A stretch of 64,000 bases of DNA from Pedobacter yulinensis. Lineage in GTDB: Bacteria > Bacteroidota > Bacteroidia > Sphingobacteriales > Sphingobacteriaceae. This document shows, in pieces, positions 33,426-43,043 of the stretch; position 1 is the first letter of the stretch, and the number at the start of each line of letters is the position of its first letter. The notes beneath the pieces were generated by a model. The model was not told where the DNA came from. It saw nothing but the letters and a program-made list of their open reading frames with translations, and did not search any database. The translations under genes and the position numbers were made by a program. The DNA lies in assembly GCF_003029735.1 (NCBI RefSeq), contig NZ_KZ686271.1, positions 140,361-204,360 of the forward strand, read 5' to 3'.

Positions 33426-36227
33426 ATGACCCCGCTCTCTCACCGCCTTGCCATCATCCTTATATGCCTTTGTCTCCGGACCGGGCTTGCAGCACAGCAG
33501 CCAGTTCCATCCACTGCTCAGCATCAGAACGACCTGACGAATGCCATTAAAACGATTAATGATCCGGCAAAGGCCGCGGTTTATGCCGACAGCCTGCTCC
33601 GCATAGCCCGGCAGCGCAGGGACGGGGCCTGGGAAGCGGAGATTGAGCTGGCCATGGCCTACAAGTCATACCAGGCAGGAGACCGGGCGGAGGCGTTGAG
33701 ATATGGCCGGCAATCTTTCGCGCACGCAGCGGTTCGTGATTCGGTTACCTATGTCAAGGCCGGACTGATGGTTGCCTACATGCTCAATTACCAGGGTGCC
33801 GCAGACCAGGGACTGAAAATGGCATTTCGCATGCTGCGCACAGCCGACAGCCGCAACTGGACAAAAATGGAGGTCGATGCACGATTGTGCGTAGCAGATA
33901 TTTACCGGTCTTTGGACCAGCCTGCCAAGGCCCTTCCTTATGCACAGGAGGCTGCAGTCGCAGCCCTGTCTGCCCGCGATACGGCTTCGTATATCTTTGC
34001 CCTCAGTACGGTTTCAAATATTCATTCGCACCGCGGCATGAGCAATGCCGCGAACCTGCAGAAGGCGACAAGATCAATGGAAGTGATCTTGAATCCGCCA
34101 TTTGCCAGTTTTCTCTCTCCTTTTGAAAGGTCCCGGTACCTGAGCAACCTGGGCAGGCTGTATGAAATGCAGAACCGGTTTCAGGCAGCAGAAAAGGTGC
34201 TGCTGGAATCGGTCAGCCTTACGGCGAAACACAATTTTCCTGCTATCCAGAAACATGCCCTAAATGAGCTCATGACACTGAAAATCAGCACAGGCAAGTA
34301 CCGTGAGGCCGTTGGATACGGCCTGCAGGCACTAGGCCTGCTGTCGCGCGGGCAAAGCAGCCAAACGCTTCAAAGAAATATCTACAGGCGCTTAAGCGAG
34401 GCATACCTAGCCATGGGCGATTATAAAAACGCATACGGGTACACACAGAAGGCTAATGCCATCCATGATTCACTTACCTCAGTAGAAAAAACGCGTGCGG
34501 CAAACGAACTGGATGCCAGGTTTCGTGCGGACAAGAAGGTTCTTGAAGCCAACAACCGCAGCCTGTTGCTGCGCCACGAACGTAACCTGACCATTTTTGC
34601 TGCGGTCACTGTACTGATGGTCGTTTTTACGGTGTATGGCCTGTTTTTATACAGGCGACGAAAGCAGGCGGCCATTCTCGCGCTTGAAAATGAGCAATTG
34701 GCCCGGTTAGACCGGCTCAAGTCAATGTTTTTTACGAACATCAGTCATGAACTGCGCACACCGCTCACCCTGATCATGTCGCCGGCAGAACAGCTGCGCC
34801 GTGAGGGTTCGGGAATGAGTACTGACGAACGCGCAAATGCGGCAGAACTGATCTGGCGCAACAGCCGAAAGCTGCTCGATGTGATCAACGAACTGCTCGA
34901 TCTGAGCAAGCTGGAAACGGGCAAATTGCGGTTGCGCAATGAACCCCTAAACCTGCATGCCTTTATTGGCCTGACGTTCGGGAACTTCAGCTCTGCTGCC
35001 CGCTACAAGCGGATGAACTATGTACTTGACAAGTCCATCCCTGAAACGTTATGGGTCATCGCCGACCGGGACAAGCTGGAAAAAGTCATGAACAACCTGC
35101 TCTCAAACGCGATTAAGTTTTCGCCTGCCGGCGGATCGGTACGAATGTCGGCAGTCGTCGATTCGGGGGAGCTTAAAATTTCGGTGCAGGATACCGGACC
35201 GGGTATTCACCCCGATGAGCAGGGTAAGGTCTTTGACCGGTTTTACCAGGTAGACCGTCCGGATGCCGCCGGGGGTACAGGGATCGGGCTGGCCATCGTA
35301 AAAGAATTCAGCGAACTGATGGGTGGCTCCCTGGAGCTGCATTCTGAGGCCGGCCAGGGTACTGAATTTCGCCTGTCGCTGCCGCTTGTCATTGCCGAAG
35401 CGCCTGTCAGCACGGCGGCGCAACCGGCAGCACCGTTGCCAGCAGATATGCCGCTGCCGGCAGGGCAGGATCGGAAAATCTTACTTGTCGAAGACCAGGC
35501 TGACATGTCTGCCTATGTGAAGCAGGTTTTGGACAGCCACTATGAAGTGGTCCAGGCAATTGATGGCGAAGATGCACTTTCCCGACTGGCCGGTATGCCG
35601 GAACCGCCAGACCTCATCCTATCAGATGTGATGATGACCGGAATGGACGGTTATTCGTTGTTGCAGCGCCTGAAGGCCGACCCGGTGTACTGCCACATTC
35701 CTTTCGTCATGCTGACTGCCCAGGCTGATGTACACCAAAAGGTGCGGGCGCTGCAGGCAGGCGTACATGACTACCTGACCAAACCTTTTATTAGCGGAGA
35801 ACTATTGGCCCGGGTCAATAACCTGCTCGAGAATTCCGCGGCCCGAAAACTCGCTGCCTCAGAAGCAGGTGAATTGCCCGCTGCAGACCGAATGCCGATG
35901 CTTTCACCGGCAGACCTTGCCTGGCTGGAACGCCTGGAAAACCTGGTACGCGGTCAGATTGGCAGGACCGATCTGCTTATTACCGAGCTGAGTTATGACA
36001 TGAACCTGAGTGAACGGCAGATGCACCGGCGTGTAAAGGCGGTTACCGGCCTTACGCCAAACAAATATATTCGCACCATCCGGCTACGCGTTGCCCGCGA
36101 GGCAATCGACTCGGGCCGCTACCGCACACTTGCTGAGATTGCACAGGTGGCCGGTTTTGATACCCCCGCTTACTTTGCCAGGCTGTTTCGCGGGGCATAT
36201 GGCCGCGATGTTCATGACCTGCTTTGA
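33426..36227 (+). CDS. Hybrid two-component system protein (TPR sensor, kinase, receiver, AraC)
   Basis: 933 residues in a single chain. Signal peptide (1-23), a tetratricopeptide-like helical periplasmic sensor (about 30-375), one membrane segment (about 386-408), histidine kinase phosphoacceptor FFTNISHELRTPLTL with His441, ATPase domain (NLLSNAIKFS, DTGPGI, GGTGIGLAI), receiver domain (about 677-790) with Asp734 in ILSDVMMTGMDGY and Lys in LTKPF, and a C-terminal AraC helix-turn-helix domain (about 830-933: LSERQMHRRVKAVTGLTPNKYIRTIRLRVA...LAEIAQVAGFDTPAYFARLFRGAYG). Such proteins sense a periplasmic ligand and directly activate nearby transport genes. The likely target is the outer-membrane protein gene directly upstream. 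The periplasmic part is TPR-like, not the usual beta-propeller. Confidence 0.94.
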   Translation: MTPLSHRLAIILICLCLRTGLAAQQPVPSTAQHQNDLTNAIKTINDPAKAAVYADSLLRIARQRRDGAWEAEIELAMAYKSYQAGDRAEALRYGRQSFAHAAVRDSVTYVKAGLMVAYMLNYQGAADQGLKMAFRMLRTADSRNWTKMEVDARLCVADIYRSLDQPAKALPYAQEAAVAALSARDTASYIFALSTVSNIHSHRGMSNAANLQKATRSMEVILNPPFASFLSPFERSRYLSNLGRLYEMQNRFQAAEKVLLESVSLTAKHNFPAIQKHALNELMTLKISTGKYREAVGYGLQALGLLSRGQSSQTLQRNIYRRLSEAYLAMGDYKNAYGYTQKANAIHDSLTSVEKTRAANELDARFRADKKVLEANNRSLLLRHERNLTIFAAVTVLMVVFTVYGLFLYRRRKQAAILALENEQLARLDRLKSMFFTNISHELRTPLTLIMSPAEQLRREGSGMSTDERANAAELIWRNSRKLLDVINELLDLSKLETGKLRLRNEPLNLHAFIGLTFGNFSSAARYKRMNYVLDKSIPETLWVIADRDKLEKVMNNLLSNAIKFSPAGGSVRMSAVVDSGELKISVQDTGPGIHPDEQGKVFDRFYQVDRPDAAGGTGIGLAIVKEFSELMGGSLELHSEAGQGTEFRLSLPLVIAEAPVSTAAQPAAPLPADMPLPAGQDRKILLVEDQADMSAYVKQVLDSHYEVVQAIDGEDALSRLAGMPEPPDLILSDVMMTGMDGYSLLQRLKADPVYCHIPFVMLTAQADVHQKVRALQAGVHDYLTKPFISGELLARVNNLLENSAARKLAASEAGELPAADRMPMLSPADLAWLERLENLVRGQIGRTDLLITELSYDMNLSERQMHRRVKAVTGLTPNKYIRTIRLRVAREAIDSGRYRTLAEIAQVAGFDTPAYFARLFRGAYGRDVHDLL

Positions 36228-36333
36228 TCCCTGTAACGAGGTTTTTTTGCGCAAGTTGGCAGTTTTGTAAAGGTTTTTGTCTGTTCTGTAAAGGCAGCAA
36301 ACCGCACTTTTGCAGCATCTTAACGAATGAGCT

Positions 36334-36549
36334 ATGACTTCAGCTATGGACATGATGATCAACCCCGTGAACGACGCAGCAGCGGGAGGCCGGGACCACA
36401 ACGCGCCGGCAGTAGCCTGCCGGAGGTGCGGTAACCAGGAATGCTACCGGATCAGGCGCGGCACGCTAGCCAGAAGCCTTTTTTCCTGGCTAAACCTCAG
36501 GCATTACCGGTGTGCAAAATGCAGGCGAAAGTTTTATGTGCTGACCTGA
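36334..36549 (+). CDS. Small zinc-ribbon protein
   Basis: 71 residues. Two Cys-x2-Cys knuckles, CRRCGNQECYRIRR and RCAKCRRKFY, separated by about 25 residues, fit a zinc ribbon. The part after the first knuckle is basic (RIRRGTLARSLFSWLNLRHYRCAKCRRKF), suggesting nucleic-acid contact. No family recognised. It follows the hybrid regulator by about 100 bp and precedes another small gene by 7 bp, so the two small genes are probably cotranscribed. Confidence 0.6.
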   Translation: MTSAMDMMINPVNDAAAGGRDHNAPAVACRRCGNQECYRIRRGTLARSLFSWLNLRHYRCAKCRRKFYVLT

Positions 36550-36556
36550 ACGGCAC

Positions 36557-36898
36557 ATGAAGGGGGAAAAAGAAGCGATGCCCGGCATAACTGCCTTTGA
36601 AGAACCGTTTCGTACGCTTGGTACGGCGGCCTTTGGTCGGGATGCCCGCAGCATCTCGACTTCCGTGCTCGAGCTCAGAAAAGCGGCTTTTAAAGCGAGC
36701 CTGCGGCCACTTGCAGATGCTGCCGGTTACCTGATCGAGCAGGTGAAGTCTACACAGCGAATACTGCTTCTGGCCCGAAGGCAGCAACGTTCAGCGGATG
36801 ATCCGCTGCTAAGCCTTCTGCTGGCCGAACTGACTGTGCTGGCTGCATACTACACGCAACTGCGTCAGTACCTGGAAATCCGGGACGGAAAGAAATAA
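36557..36898 (+). CDS. Small helical protein of unknown function
   Basis: 113 residues, predicted almost all-helical, without signal peptide or membrane segment. Leu- and Ala-rich helices (VLELRKAAFKASLRPLADAAGYLIEQVKSTQRILLLARRQQ and LLSLLLAELTVLAAYYTQLRQYLEIRDGKK) could pack as a bundle. It starts 7 bp after the zinc-ribbon gene stop and ends just before a strong terminator. No homologue recognised. Confidence 0.55.
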   Translation: MKGEKEAMPGITAFEEPFRTLGTAAFGRDARSISTSVLELRKAAFKASLRPLADAAGYLIEQVKSTQRILLLARRQQRSADDPLLSLLLAELTVLAAYYTQLRQYLEIRDGKK

Positions 36899-36901
36899 AA
36901 A

Positions 36902-36931
36902 GAGCCTCCGGAACAACTGTTCGGGAGGCTC
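36902..36931. terminator. Hairpin terminator between small helical protein gene and ettA
   Basis: Stem GAGCCTCCGGAAC/GTTCGGGAGGCTC, 13 bp with a single mismatch, loop AACT, and an A run before it. It lies between convergent genes and could serve both; the T tract is short on the plus strand and better on the minus strand. Confidence 0.7.
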
Positions 36932-36947
36932 GTTTCAAATGGTGCAA

Positions 36948-38627
36948 TTAAGCGAGTTTCTTGTATCTGATGCGGTGAGGGGTAACATCCCCGAGCCGCT
37001 TTTTCCTGTTCTCTTCGTAATCGCTGTAGTTTCCTTCAAAGAAGTACACCTCAGAATTGCCCTCGAAAGCCAGGATATGGGTACAGATCCTGTCCAGGAA
37101 CCAACGGTCGTGGCTAATGACCACTGCGCAGCCCCCGAAATTTTCCAGCGCTTCTTCCAGTGCCCGGAGCGTATTCACATCGATGTCATTGGTGGGCTCA
37201 TCTAGTAAAAGTACATTCGCACCTTTTTTAAGCGTGATGGCCAGGTGAACACGGTTGCGCTCTCCACCAGATAATACCCCTATCTTTTTCTGCTGGTCGC
37301 CGCCGTTAAAGTTAAATTTAGAGACATATGCGCGGCCGTTCACGGCTTTGTTGCCCAGCTGAATGTTGTCCAGCCCGTCTGTAATGTTCTCGTAAACCGT
37401 TTTGTTCGCATCCAGGTCATCATGCATCTGGTCAACATAACCCAGCTCTACCGTTTCACCAACGCGGAACGTGCCGCCGTCTGGCGTTTCCTGGCCGGTT
37501 ATCAGCCTGAACAAGGTGGTCTTACCCGCGCCGTTCGGCCCGATAATGCCCACAATGCCTGCCGGCGGCAGCGAAAAGCTCAGGTTTTCGAACAAGATCC
37601 GGTCACCATACGCCTTGCTGACACCATTCGCCTCGATAACCACATTGCCCAGCCGGCGGCCGGGTGGTATAAAGAGCTCCAGTTTGTCTTCGCGGTCCCG
37701 GGTCTCTTCAGAAGCCAGTTTCTCGTAATTGCTCAGCCTGGCTTTTGATTTGGCATGCCGGGCCTTGGGAGCCATGCGTACCCATTCCAGTTCGCGCTCG
37801 AGCGTTTTCTGGCGTTTGCTCTCTGTTTTCTCTTCCTGTGCCAGGCGTTTTGCTTTCTGGTCCAGCCAGGACGAATAATTTCCCTTCCATGGAATACCTT
37901 CGCCGCGGTCCAGTTCAAGGATCCAGCCGGCAACGTTATCGAGAAAATACCGGTCGTGCGTTACGGCAATAACGGTACCTTTATAATGTTGCAGGTGTTG
38001 TTCAAGCCAGTCAATGCTTTCAGCGTCCAGGTGGTTGGTCGGCTCATCGAGCAGCAGGACGTCTGGTTCCTGCAGCAGGAGCCGGCAAAGGGCTACCCGG
38101 CGGCGTTCACCACCCGACAAAACTGCAATGCGGGTATCAGGATCAGGGCACCGCAGGGCGTCCATGGCCCGCTCAAGTTTGTTATCAAGTTCCCAGGCGC
38201 CGACGGCGTCTATCTTGTCCTGCAGCTCACCCTGGCGCGCCATGAGTTTATCCATCGCATCTGCGTCTTCATAAACCTCGGGCAGGCCAAATTTTTCGTT
38301 AATTTCTTCATATTCCTTAAGAATGGCCGTAATCTCAGCTACACCTTCCTCGACAACCTCCCTGACAGTTTTTTCAGGGTCGAGCTCCGGTTCCTGGGCC
38401 AGGTAACCAACAGAATAACCGGGCGAGAAGACCACGTCGCCCTGGTATGATTTGTCCAGGCCGGCAATGATTTTGAGCAGGGACGACTTGCCCGAACCGT
38501 TCAAACCGATTACGCCAATCTTGGCGCCATAGAAAAAAGATATATAAATGTTCTTCAGAACCTGTTTTTGAGGCGGATAGATCTTGTTCAGACCCGCCAT
38601 CGAAAAGATTATTTTTTCGTCAGACAT
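36948..38627 (-). CDS. ettA: ABC-F ATPase EttA (energy-dependent translational throttle)
   Basis: 559 residues, matching EttA length (about 555). Two ABC domains in one chain without membrane segments: Walker A GLNGSGKSSLLK and GPNGAGKTTLFR; signatures LSGGERRRVALCRLL and LSGGERNRVHLAITLK; Walker B LLDEPTNHLDAES and LLDEPTNDIDVNT. The interdomain linker and the arm insertion in the first domain (KLMARQGELQDKIDAVGAW) are as in EttA, which binds the ribosomal E site and gates the first elongation step according to ATP/ADP. Monocistronic and divergent from clpC across a 361-bp gap. Confidence 0.94.
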   Translation of the reverse strand: MSDEKIIFSMAGLNKIYPPQKQVLKNIYISFFYGAKIGVIGLNGSGKSSLLKIIAGLDKSYQGDVVFSPGYSVGYLAQEPELDPEKTVREVVEEGVAEITAILKEYEEINEKFGLPEVYEDADAMDKLMARQGELQDKIDAVGAWELDNKLERAMDALRCPDPDTRIAVLSGGERRRVALCRLLLQEPDVLLLDEPTNHLDAESIDWLEQHLQHYKGTVIAVTHDRYFLDNVAGWILELDRGEGIPWKGNYSSWLDQKAKRLAQEEKTESKRQKTLERELEWVRMAPKARHAKSKARLSNYEKLASEETRDREDKLELFIPPGRRLGNVVIEANGVSKAYGDRILFENLSFSLPPAGIVGIIGPNGAGKTTLFRLITGQETPDGGTFRVGETVELGYVDQMHDDLDANKTVYENITDGLDNIQLGNKAVNGRAYVSKFNFNGGDQQKKIGVLSGGERNRVHLAITLKKGANVLLLDEPTNDIDVNTLRALEEALENFGGCAVVISHDRWFLDRICTHILAFEGNSEVYFFEGNYSDYEENRKKRLGDVTPHRIRYKKLA

Positions 38628-38988
38628 GTTTGCTTTTTTTTCGCAAATATGCTCAAATTATGAAGAAATCAGGAAACAATTCCTGCCTGGATTTCGTATA
38701 TGCTCTGGGGATGCGTGAAAAGCGAAGCTGGCAGGCTCCCGGTCGTGAGGCGATTGGCCGTTCACCGGAAGGGCCGGTTACCGGGACAGAATTTATCTGA
38801 CATAATTGCCTGATTTTTTTGCAGAATGGCTATTTTGGCCATACCGGAGTAATTAATCTGAAATACCGTCAGAAGCGATCGTGCCTCAGTTGCTATGGCG
38901 TAATTGTTGATAAAATATTTCGAAACAGGGTGCTGGCTTTTTGCAAAGTATTTCTAGTTTAGAGCCGCCCCGTTTAAGAAAGGTATAT
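38628..38988. other. 361-bp intergenic gap between ettA and clpC
   Basis: No convincing gene seen. It must hold the two divergent promoters, but I find no clean TTG-N19/20-TAnnTTTG pair. A GC-rich hairpin-prone patch (about 38754-38795, CCGGAAGGGCCGG with TTACCGG) might form RNA structure; it does not match RNase P, tmRNA or SRP RNA signatures. Two small ATG-started readings of 37 and 29 codons overlap here and look fortuitous. Confidence 0.6.
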
Positions 38989-41523
38989 ATGGAAGCTAAA
39001 TTTTCACCGCAGGTTAAAGACGTGATCTCTTTCAGCAGGGAAGAAGCCCTGAGACTGGGTCACGATTATATAGGAACCGAACACCTGTTGCTGGGTCTCA
39101 TCAGAGAAGGCGACGGGATGGCTATTAAGATTCTACGGTCGCTCGGGGTAGATACATCGAAACTCAGACGATCGGTAGAAGACGCAGTCAGGGGCACTTC
39201 GGGGGTAACAGCCAATCTTGGTAATATTCCACTGACAAAGCAGGCCGAAAAAGTATTAAAAATCACCTATCTGGAGGCAAAAATCTTCAAGAGCGACCTG
39301 ATCGGAACAGAACACCTGTTGCTGTCTATTCTCCGTGATGATGACAACATTGCCTCGCAGATCCTGCTGCAGTACAGCGTAACTTACGACATCTTTAAAC
39401 AGGAGGTCGAGGTAAACCGCAATGGTTTCAGGGATGATCCGCAAGGCAGCGCCTCGACCGGCGATGACGATTACCGGGAAGAGGAAAGTTTTTCAGCGCC
39501 CAAAAAGGTCTCAGACATCAAATCAAAGACGCCTGTTCTTGACAATTTTGGCCGCGACCTCACCAAAGCCGCCGAAGAGGGCAGACTCGACCCAATTGTT
39601 GGACGCGAGAAAGAGATTGAACGCGTTTCGCAGATCCTGTCCAGGCGCAAGAAAAATAACCCGATTCTGATCGGTGAACCCGGCGTGGGTAAATCGGCTA
39701 TAGCCGAAGGCCTGGCGCTGCGCATTGTGCAGCGGAAGGTGTCGCGGGTGCTTTTCAACAAGCGTGTGGTTACACTTGATCTGGCTTCGCTTGTTGCCGG
39801 TACGAAATACCGCGGACAATTCGAAGAGCGAATGAAAGCCGTGATGAACGAATTGGAAAAGTCGACAGATGTGATCCTGTTCATTGACGAGATTCATACA
39901 ATCGTGGGTGCCGGCGGTGCTTCAGGGTCGCTGGATGCATCAAATATGTTTAAACCGGCCCTGGCCAGGGGAGAGATTCAATGTATCGGTGCGACAACGC
40001 TCGATGAATACCGGCAGTATATTGAAAAAGACGGCGCTTTAGACCGTCGTTTTCAAAAGGTCATGGTTGAGCCGGCATCGCCTGAAGAGACCATTGAAAT
40101 TCTTACCAGAATCAAAGACAAATACGAGGAGCACCACGGCGTTACCTATACAGACGAGGCTATCCAGGCCTGTGTTGCCCTGACTTCCCGTTACATTTCA
40201 GACCGGTTCCTGCCAGATAAAGCGATAGACGCACTTGACGAAGCCGGTTCAAGGGTACACCTGACCAATATTCATGTTCCGCAGAACATCATTGACATCG
40301 AGGCGAAAATCGAAGACATCAAGGTCGAAAAAAACAAAGTGGTTCGCAGCCAGAAATACGAAGAGGCGGCCAAACTGCGCGATACCGAAAAAAATCTGCT
40401 CGAACAGCTTGATAAGGCAAAGGCCGAGTGGGAGTCTGAAACCAAAACCAAACGGTACACGGTCAGCGAAGACAATGTAGCAGAAGTTGTGGCCATGATG
40501 ACCGGGATTCCGGTTCAGCGTGTCGGCCAGACCGACAGCCAGAAACTGCTTAACATGTATGACAAGATCGGCGAGAAGATCATTGGGCAGGACGATGCGA
40601 TCAAGAAACTGACCAAAGCCATTCAGCGCACGCGTGCCGGATTAAAAGATCCGAAAAAACCGATCGGCTCTTTTATTTTCCTCGGACCGACTGGCGTGGG
40701 TAAAACTGAACTTGCCAAAGAACTGGCCAGGTTCATGTTCGACAGTGAAGATTCGCTGATCCAGATCGACATGAGTGAATACATGGAGAAATTCGCTGTT
40801 TCCAGGCTCGTGGGTGCGCCTCCGGGATACGTTGGATACGAAGAAGGCGGGCAGCTTACCGAGAAGGTAAGACGTAAACCCTACGCGGTCATTCTGCTTG
40901 ATGAGATCGAGAAAGCACACCCTGATGTGTTTAACATCCTGCTGCAGGTTCTTGACGAAGGACAACTGACCGACAGCCTTGGCCGCAAGGTTGACTTCAG
41001 GAATACCATCATTATCATGACCTCTAACATTGGCGCACGCCAGTTGAAAGAATTTGGTCAGGGCGTTGGATTCTCGACTTCGGCAAAGATGAACCAGGCC
41101 GACGCACATTCAAGAGGGGTGATTGAGAACGCGCTGAAACGTGCATTTGCGCCAGAATTTTTGAACCGCGTAGACGACGTGGTCGTCTTCAACTCGCTGG
41201 GTAAACAGGAAATCTTCAACATCATCGATATCGAGTTGAAATCGCTGTTTGGACGAGTACACAATCTGGGTTACGAAATCAGGCTCACAGACAATGCAAA
41301 AGATTACATTGCTGAAAAAGGATTTGACAGTAACTTTGGTGCACGTCCGCTAAAACGCGCCATTCAAAAATACCTTGAAGACCCGATTGCCGAAGAGATT
41401 CTCAAAGGCGAGCTGACTGAAGGCGATGTACTTGAGATCGACTACAACAAGGAGACGGAGGAGATTTCGATCCAGCATAAAAAAGATAAAAAACAGAAGA
41501 AAGAAGAAGACAGTTTGGAATAG
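38989..41523 (+). CDS. clpC: ClpC-type AAA+ unfoldase
   Basis: 844 residues from ATG 38989 (GAAAGG-TATAT upstream), giving the usual MEAKFSPQVKDVISFSREEALRLGHDYIGTEHLLLGLIREG start; an upstream TTG at 38941 adds nothing typical. Two N-terminal Clp repeats (about 1-145), first AAA+ domain with Walker A GEPGVGKSA (about 229-237), a UVR coiled-coil segment (about 430-470, EAKIEDIKVEKNKVVRSQKYEEAAKLRD), second AAA+ domain with GPTGVGKTE (about 566), and TSNIGAR sensor region. It unfolds proteins for the ClpP protease. ClpP genes are not in the window. A strong terminator follows. Confidence 0.96.
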   Translation: MEAKFSPQVKDVISFSREEALRLGHDYIGTEHLLLGLIREGDGMAIKILRSLGVDTSKLRRSVEDAVRGTSGVTANLGNIPLTKQAEKVLKITYLEAKIFKSDLIGTEHLLLSILRDDDNIASQILLQYSVTYDIFKQEVEVNRNGFRDDPQGSASTGDDDYREEESFSAPKKVSDIKSKTPVLDNFGRDLTKAAEEGRLDPIVGREKEIERVSQILSRRKKNNPILIGEPGVGKSAIAEGLALRIVQRKVSRVLFNKRVVTLDLASLVAGTKYRGQFEERMKAVMNELEKSTDVILFIDEIHTIVGAGGASGSLDASNMFKPALARGEIQCIGATTLDEYRQYIEKDGALDRRFQKVMVEPASPEETIEILTRIKDKYEEHHGVTYTDEAIQACVALTSRYISDRFLPDKAIDALDEAGSRVHLTNIHVPQNIIDIEAKIEDIKVEKNKVVRSQKYEEAAKLRDTEKNLLEQLDKAKAEWESETKTKRYTVSEDNVAEVVAMMTGIPVQRVGQTDSQKLLNMYDKIGEKIIGQDDAIKKLTKAIQRTRAGLKDPKKPIGSFIFLGPTGVGKTELAKELARFMFDSEDSLIQIDMSEYMEKFAVSRLVGAPPGYVGYEEGGQLTEKVRRKPYAVILLDEIEKAHPDVFNILLQVLDEGQLTDSLGRKVDFRNTIIIMTSNIGARQLKEFGQGVGFSTSAKMNQADAHSRGVIENALKRAFAPEFLNRVDDVVVFNSLGKQEIFNIIDIELKSLFGRVHNLGYEIRLTDNAKDYIAEKGFDSNFGARPLKRAIQKYLEDPIAEEILKGELTEGDVLEIDYNKETEEISIQHKKDKKQKKEEDSLE

Positions 41524-41543
41524 GCTGTTTATCTTTTCAGGAC

Positions 41544-41574
41544 AAGCCGCCCGGTTACACCGGGCGGCTTTTTT
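41544..41574 (+). terminator. Terminator after clpC
   Basis: Perfect 11-bp stem AAGCCGCCCGG/CCGGGCGGCTT with loop TTACA, then TTTT, 23 bp after the clpC stop. Confidence 0.9.
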
Positions 41575-41597
41575 GCGTGGCATTAAAGTTGCCAGCC

Positions 41598-42104
41598 ATG
41601 GGTATGAAATGTGTCGGAATTTTGGCTGCCTGCTTGTACGCACTGGTCATACTGACCGGTCCGGGTACTGCGGCAAGCGGAACGCCTGGTCGGGGAGATG
41701 AAACGAATCTGAACAAAAGGCTGCTGCTTAAAAAAGTTAACCAGATCAGAACTGCCGGCTGCACCTGCGGCCGGACACGCATGCCGGCCGTGCAGCCGCT
41801 TACCTGGAACCAGCTGCTGGCTGCTGCTGCCACGCGGCACAGCAAAGACATGTTAAAAAACGATTTTTTCGATCATTCGTCTGCTGACGGCACAACCCTG
41901 GGAACGCGCGTTACCAGGATTGGCTATATCTGGTCTGCAGTAGCTGAAAACATTGCTTATGGGCAGCGCGACGAACAGGAGGTCTTTGATTCCTGGCGCA
42001 AGAGCGAAGGGCACTGCAAAAACATGATGAATGCGCGGTTCAGAGAAATGGGCGCGGGCCGGGCAGAGAAATACTGGACCCAGGACTTCGGCACCCGCCG
42101 CTAA
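41598..42104 (+). CDS. Secreted CAP/SCP-domain protein
   Basis: 168 residues from ATG 41598 (a GTG at 41577 lies at the end of the clpC terminator). Signal peptide (VGILAACLYALVILTGPGTAA). The CAP fold is indicated by LTWNQLLAAAATRHSKDMLKNDFFDHSSADGTTLGTRVTRIGYIWSAVAENIAYGQRDEQEVFDSWRKSEGHCKNMMNARFREMGAG, including the HS, ENIA and WxxSxGH motifs with the two histidines and two acidic residues of the CAP cavity. Bacterial members are secreted; their function is usually unknown. Two Cys at the N-terminus (GCTCG) and one in GHCKN could form disulfides. Confidence 0.87.
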   Translation: MGMKCVGILAACLYALVILTGPGTAASGTPGRGDETNLNKRLLLKKVNQIRTAGCTCGRTRMPAVQPLTWNQLLAAAATRHSKDMLKNDFFDHSSADGTTLGTRVTRIGYIWSAVAENIAYGQRDEQEVFDSWRKSEGHCKNMMNARFREMGAGRAEKYWTQDFGTRR

Positions 42105-42389
42105 ATACCCTGTCCAAACCCTCAAATTACTGCCGGTAAGACAACGCAAACGTTTGAACTTAACGTTGCAGGGCCGATTTTGCCCTGCTGCCGGCGGCTT
42201 TTTCCCGTTGCTGGTAGAATGCGGCTTCCGGTGCTTCTCATTTAAACGATTAACCATCAAAATTTAAGTTCGGCGGGGCTCATCCGCTCCTTTTTACTCA
42301 AACGTTTGCGCAGAGTTCAAGGCCAAACCGACGCTAAGTTCTTTCTAGATTCGGTAAACAACCAACAACTAAACCCTTTGCAAACCAGC

Positions 42390-42929
42390 ATGATTGATAT
42401 CGGAACCCTGACCGAAGGGGCGGTGAAATCGCTCTTTAGGCAGCATTACAGCCAGCTTGTGTCTTTCGCTGCCCGGTACGTGGGCCCTGTTGCGGCCGAA
42501 GACCTTGTACAGGATGTATTTGTCCAACTGCTGCAGAAATGCGGTAAACTAACAGTAGGCCTGACCCTCGAAGCCTATGTTTACAGGGCGATCAGGAACC
42601 GTTATATTGATATGCTGCGCAGGCGGAAGCTGGAAGATAAACAACGCGATGCGCTGATCCGGCTGGCAGAGGAAGAAATAGCCTGGCAGTCAGCGCAGAC
42701 AGATCTGCTCCTGGAAACATCTGAGCGGGAAGAGCAACTGGCATTGGCCATGCAGGGTTTGCCTGAACGGTGCCGGGAGGTCATCGAACACCGGTATGTG
42801 AACGGAAAACGCGCAAGGCAGATATCTGAAGAAATGGGTATCTCGCCCCGCACCGTCGAGACTCAGCTATACAAAGCTGTAAAGCAGCTCAGGGTTGCCC
42901 TCAGAAACGTCAGCATGTTACTTGCCTAA
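42390..42929 (+). CDS. ECF sigma factor (SusC/SusD-associated, FecI-like)
   Basis: 179 residues from ATG 42390; an upstream in-frame start at 42306 adds a non-family segment. Region sigma-2: EGAVKSLFRQHYSQLVSFAARYVGPVAAEDLVQDVFVQLLQKC, RAIRNRYIDMLRRRK; region sigma-4: LPERCREVIEHRYVNGKRARQISEEMGISPRTVETQLYKAVKQLR. It directs RNA polymerase to the downstream FecR/SusC/SusD operon when freed by FecR. Encoded 114 bp before the FecR gene, separated from it by a terminator-like hairpin. Confidence 0.93.
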   Translation: MIDIGTLTEGAVKSLFRQHYSQLVSFAARYVGPVAAEDLVQDVFVQLLQKCGKLTVGLTLEAYVYRAIRNRYIDMLRRRKLEDKQRDALIRLAEEEIAWQSAQTDLLLETSEREEQLALAMQGLPERCREVIEHRYVNGKRARQISEEMGISPRTVETQLYKAVKQLRVALRNVSMLLA

Positions 42930-42953
42930 CCAAACCACATTATATGCAACCTG

Positions 42954-42980
42954 AAGCCCGGTAACGCCGGGCTTTTTTTA
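42954..42980 (+). terminator. Terminator between sigma factor and FecR genes
   Basis: 8-bp stem AAGCCCGG/CCGGGCTT with loop TAACG, followed by a run of T. It uncouples the sigma gene from the FecR-SusC-SusD transcript. Confidence 0.83.
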
Positions 42981-43043
42981 TTTTTTTTCAAAGTGCGTAC
43001 GTAGAAACTGCTGGTTTACCGTCATGGCTGTACAAAACACACA

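Noticed and set aside
38700..38813. 37-codon reading frame and possible structured RNA in the ettA-clpC gap
   Set aside because: Short, with a competing overlapping frame and no similarity; GC-rich hairpins do not match RNase P, tmRNA or SRP RNA signatures.
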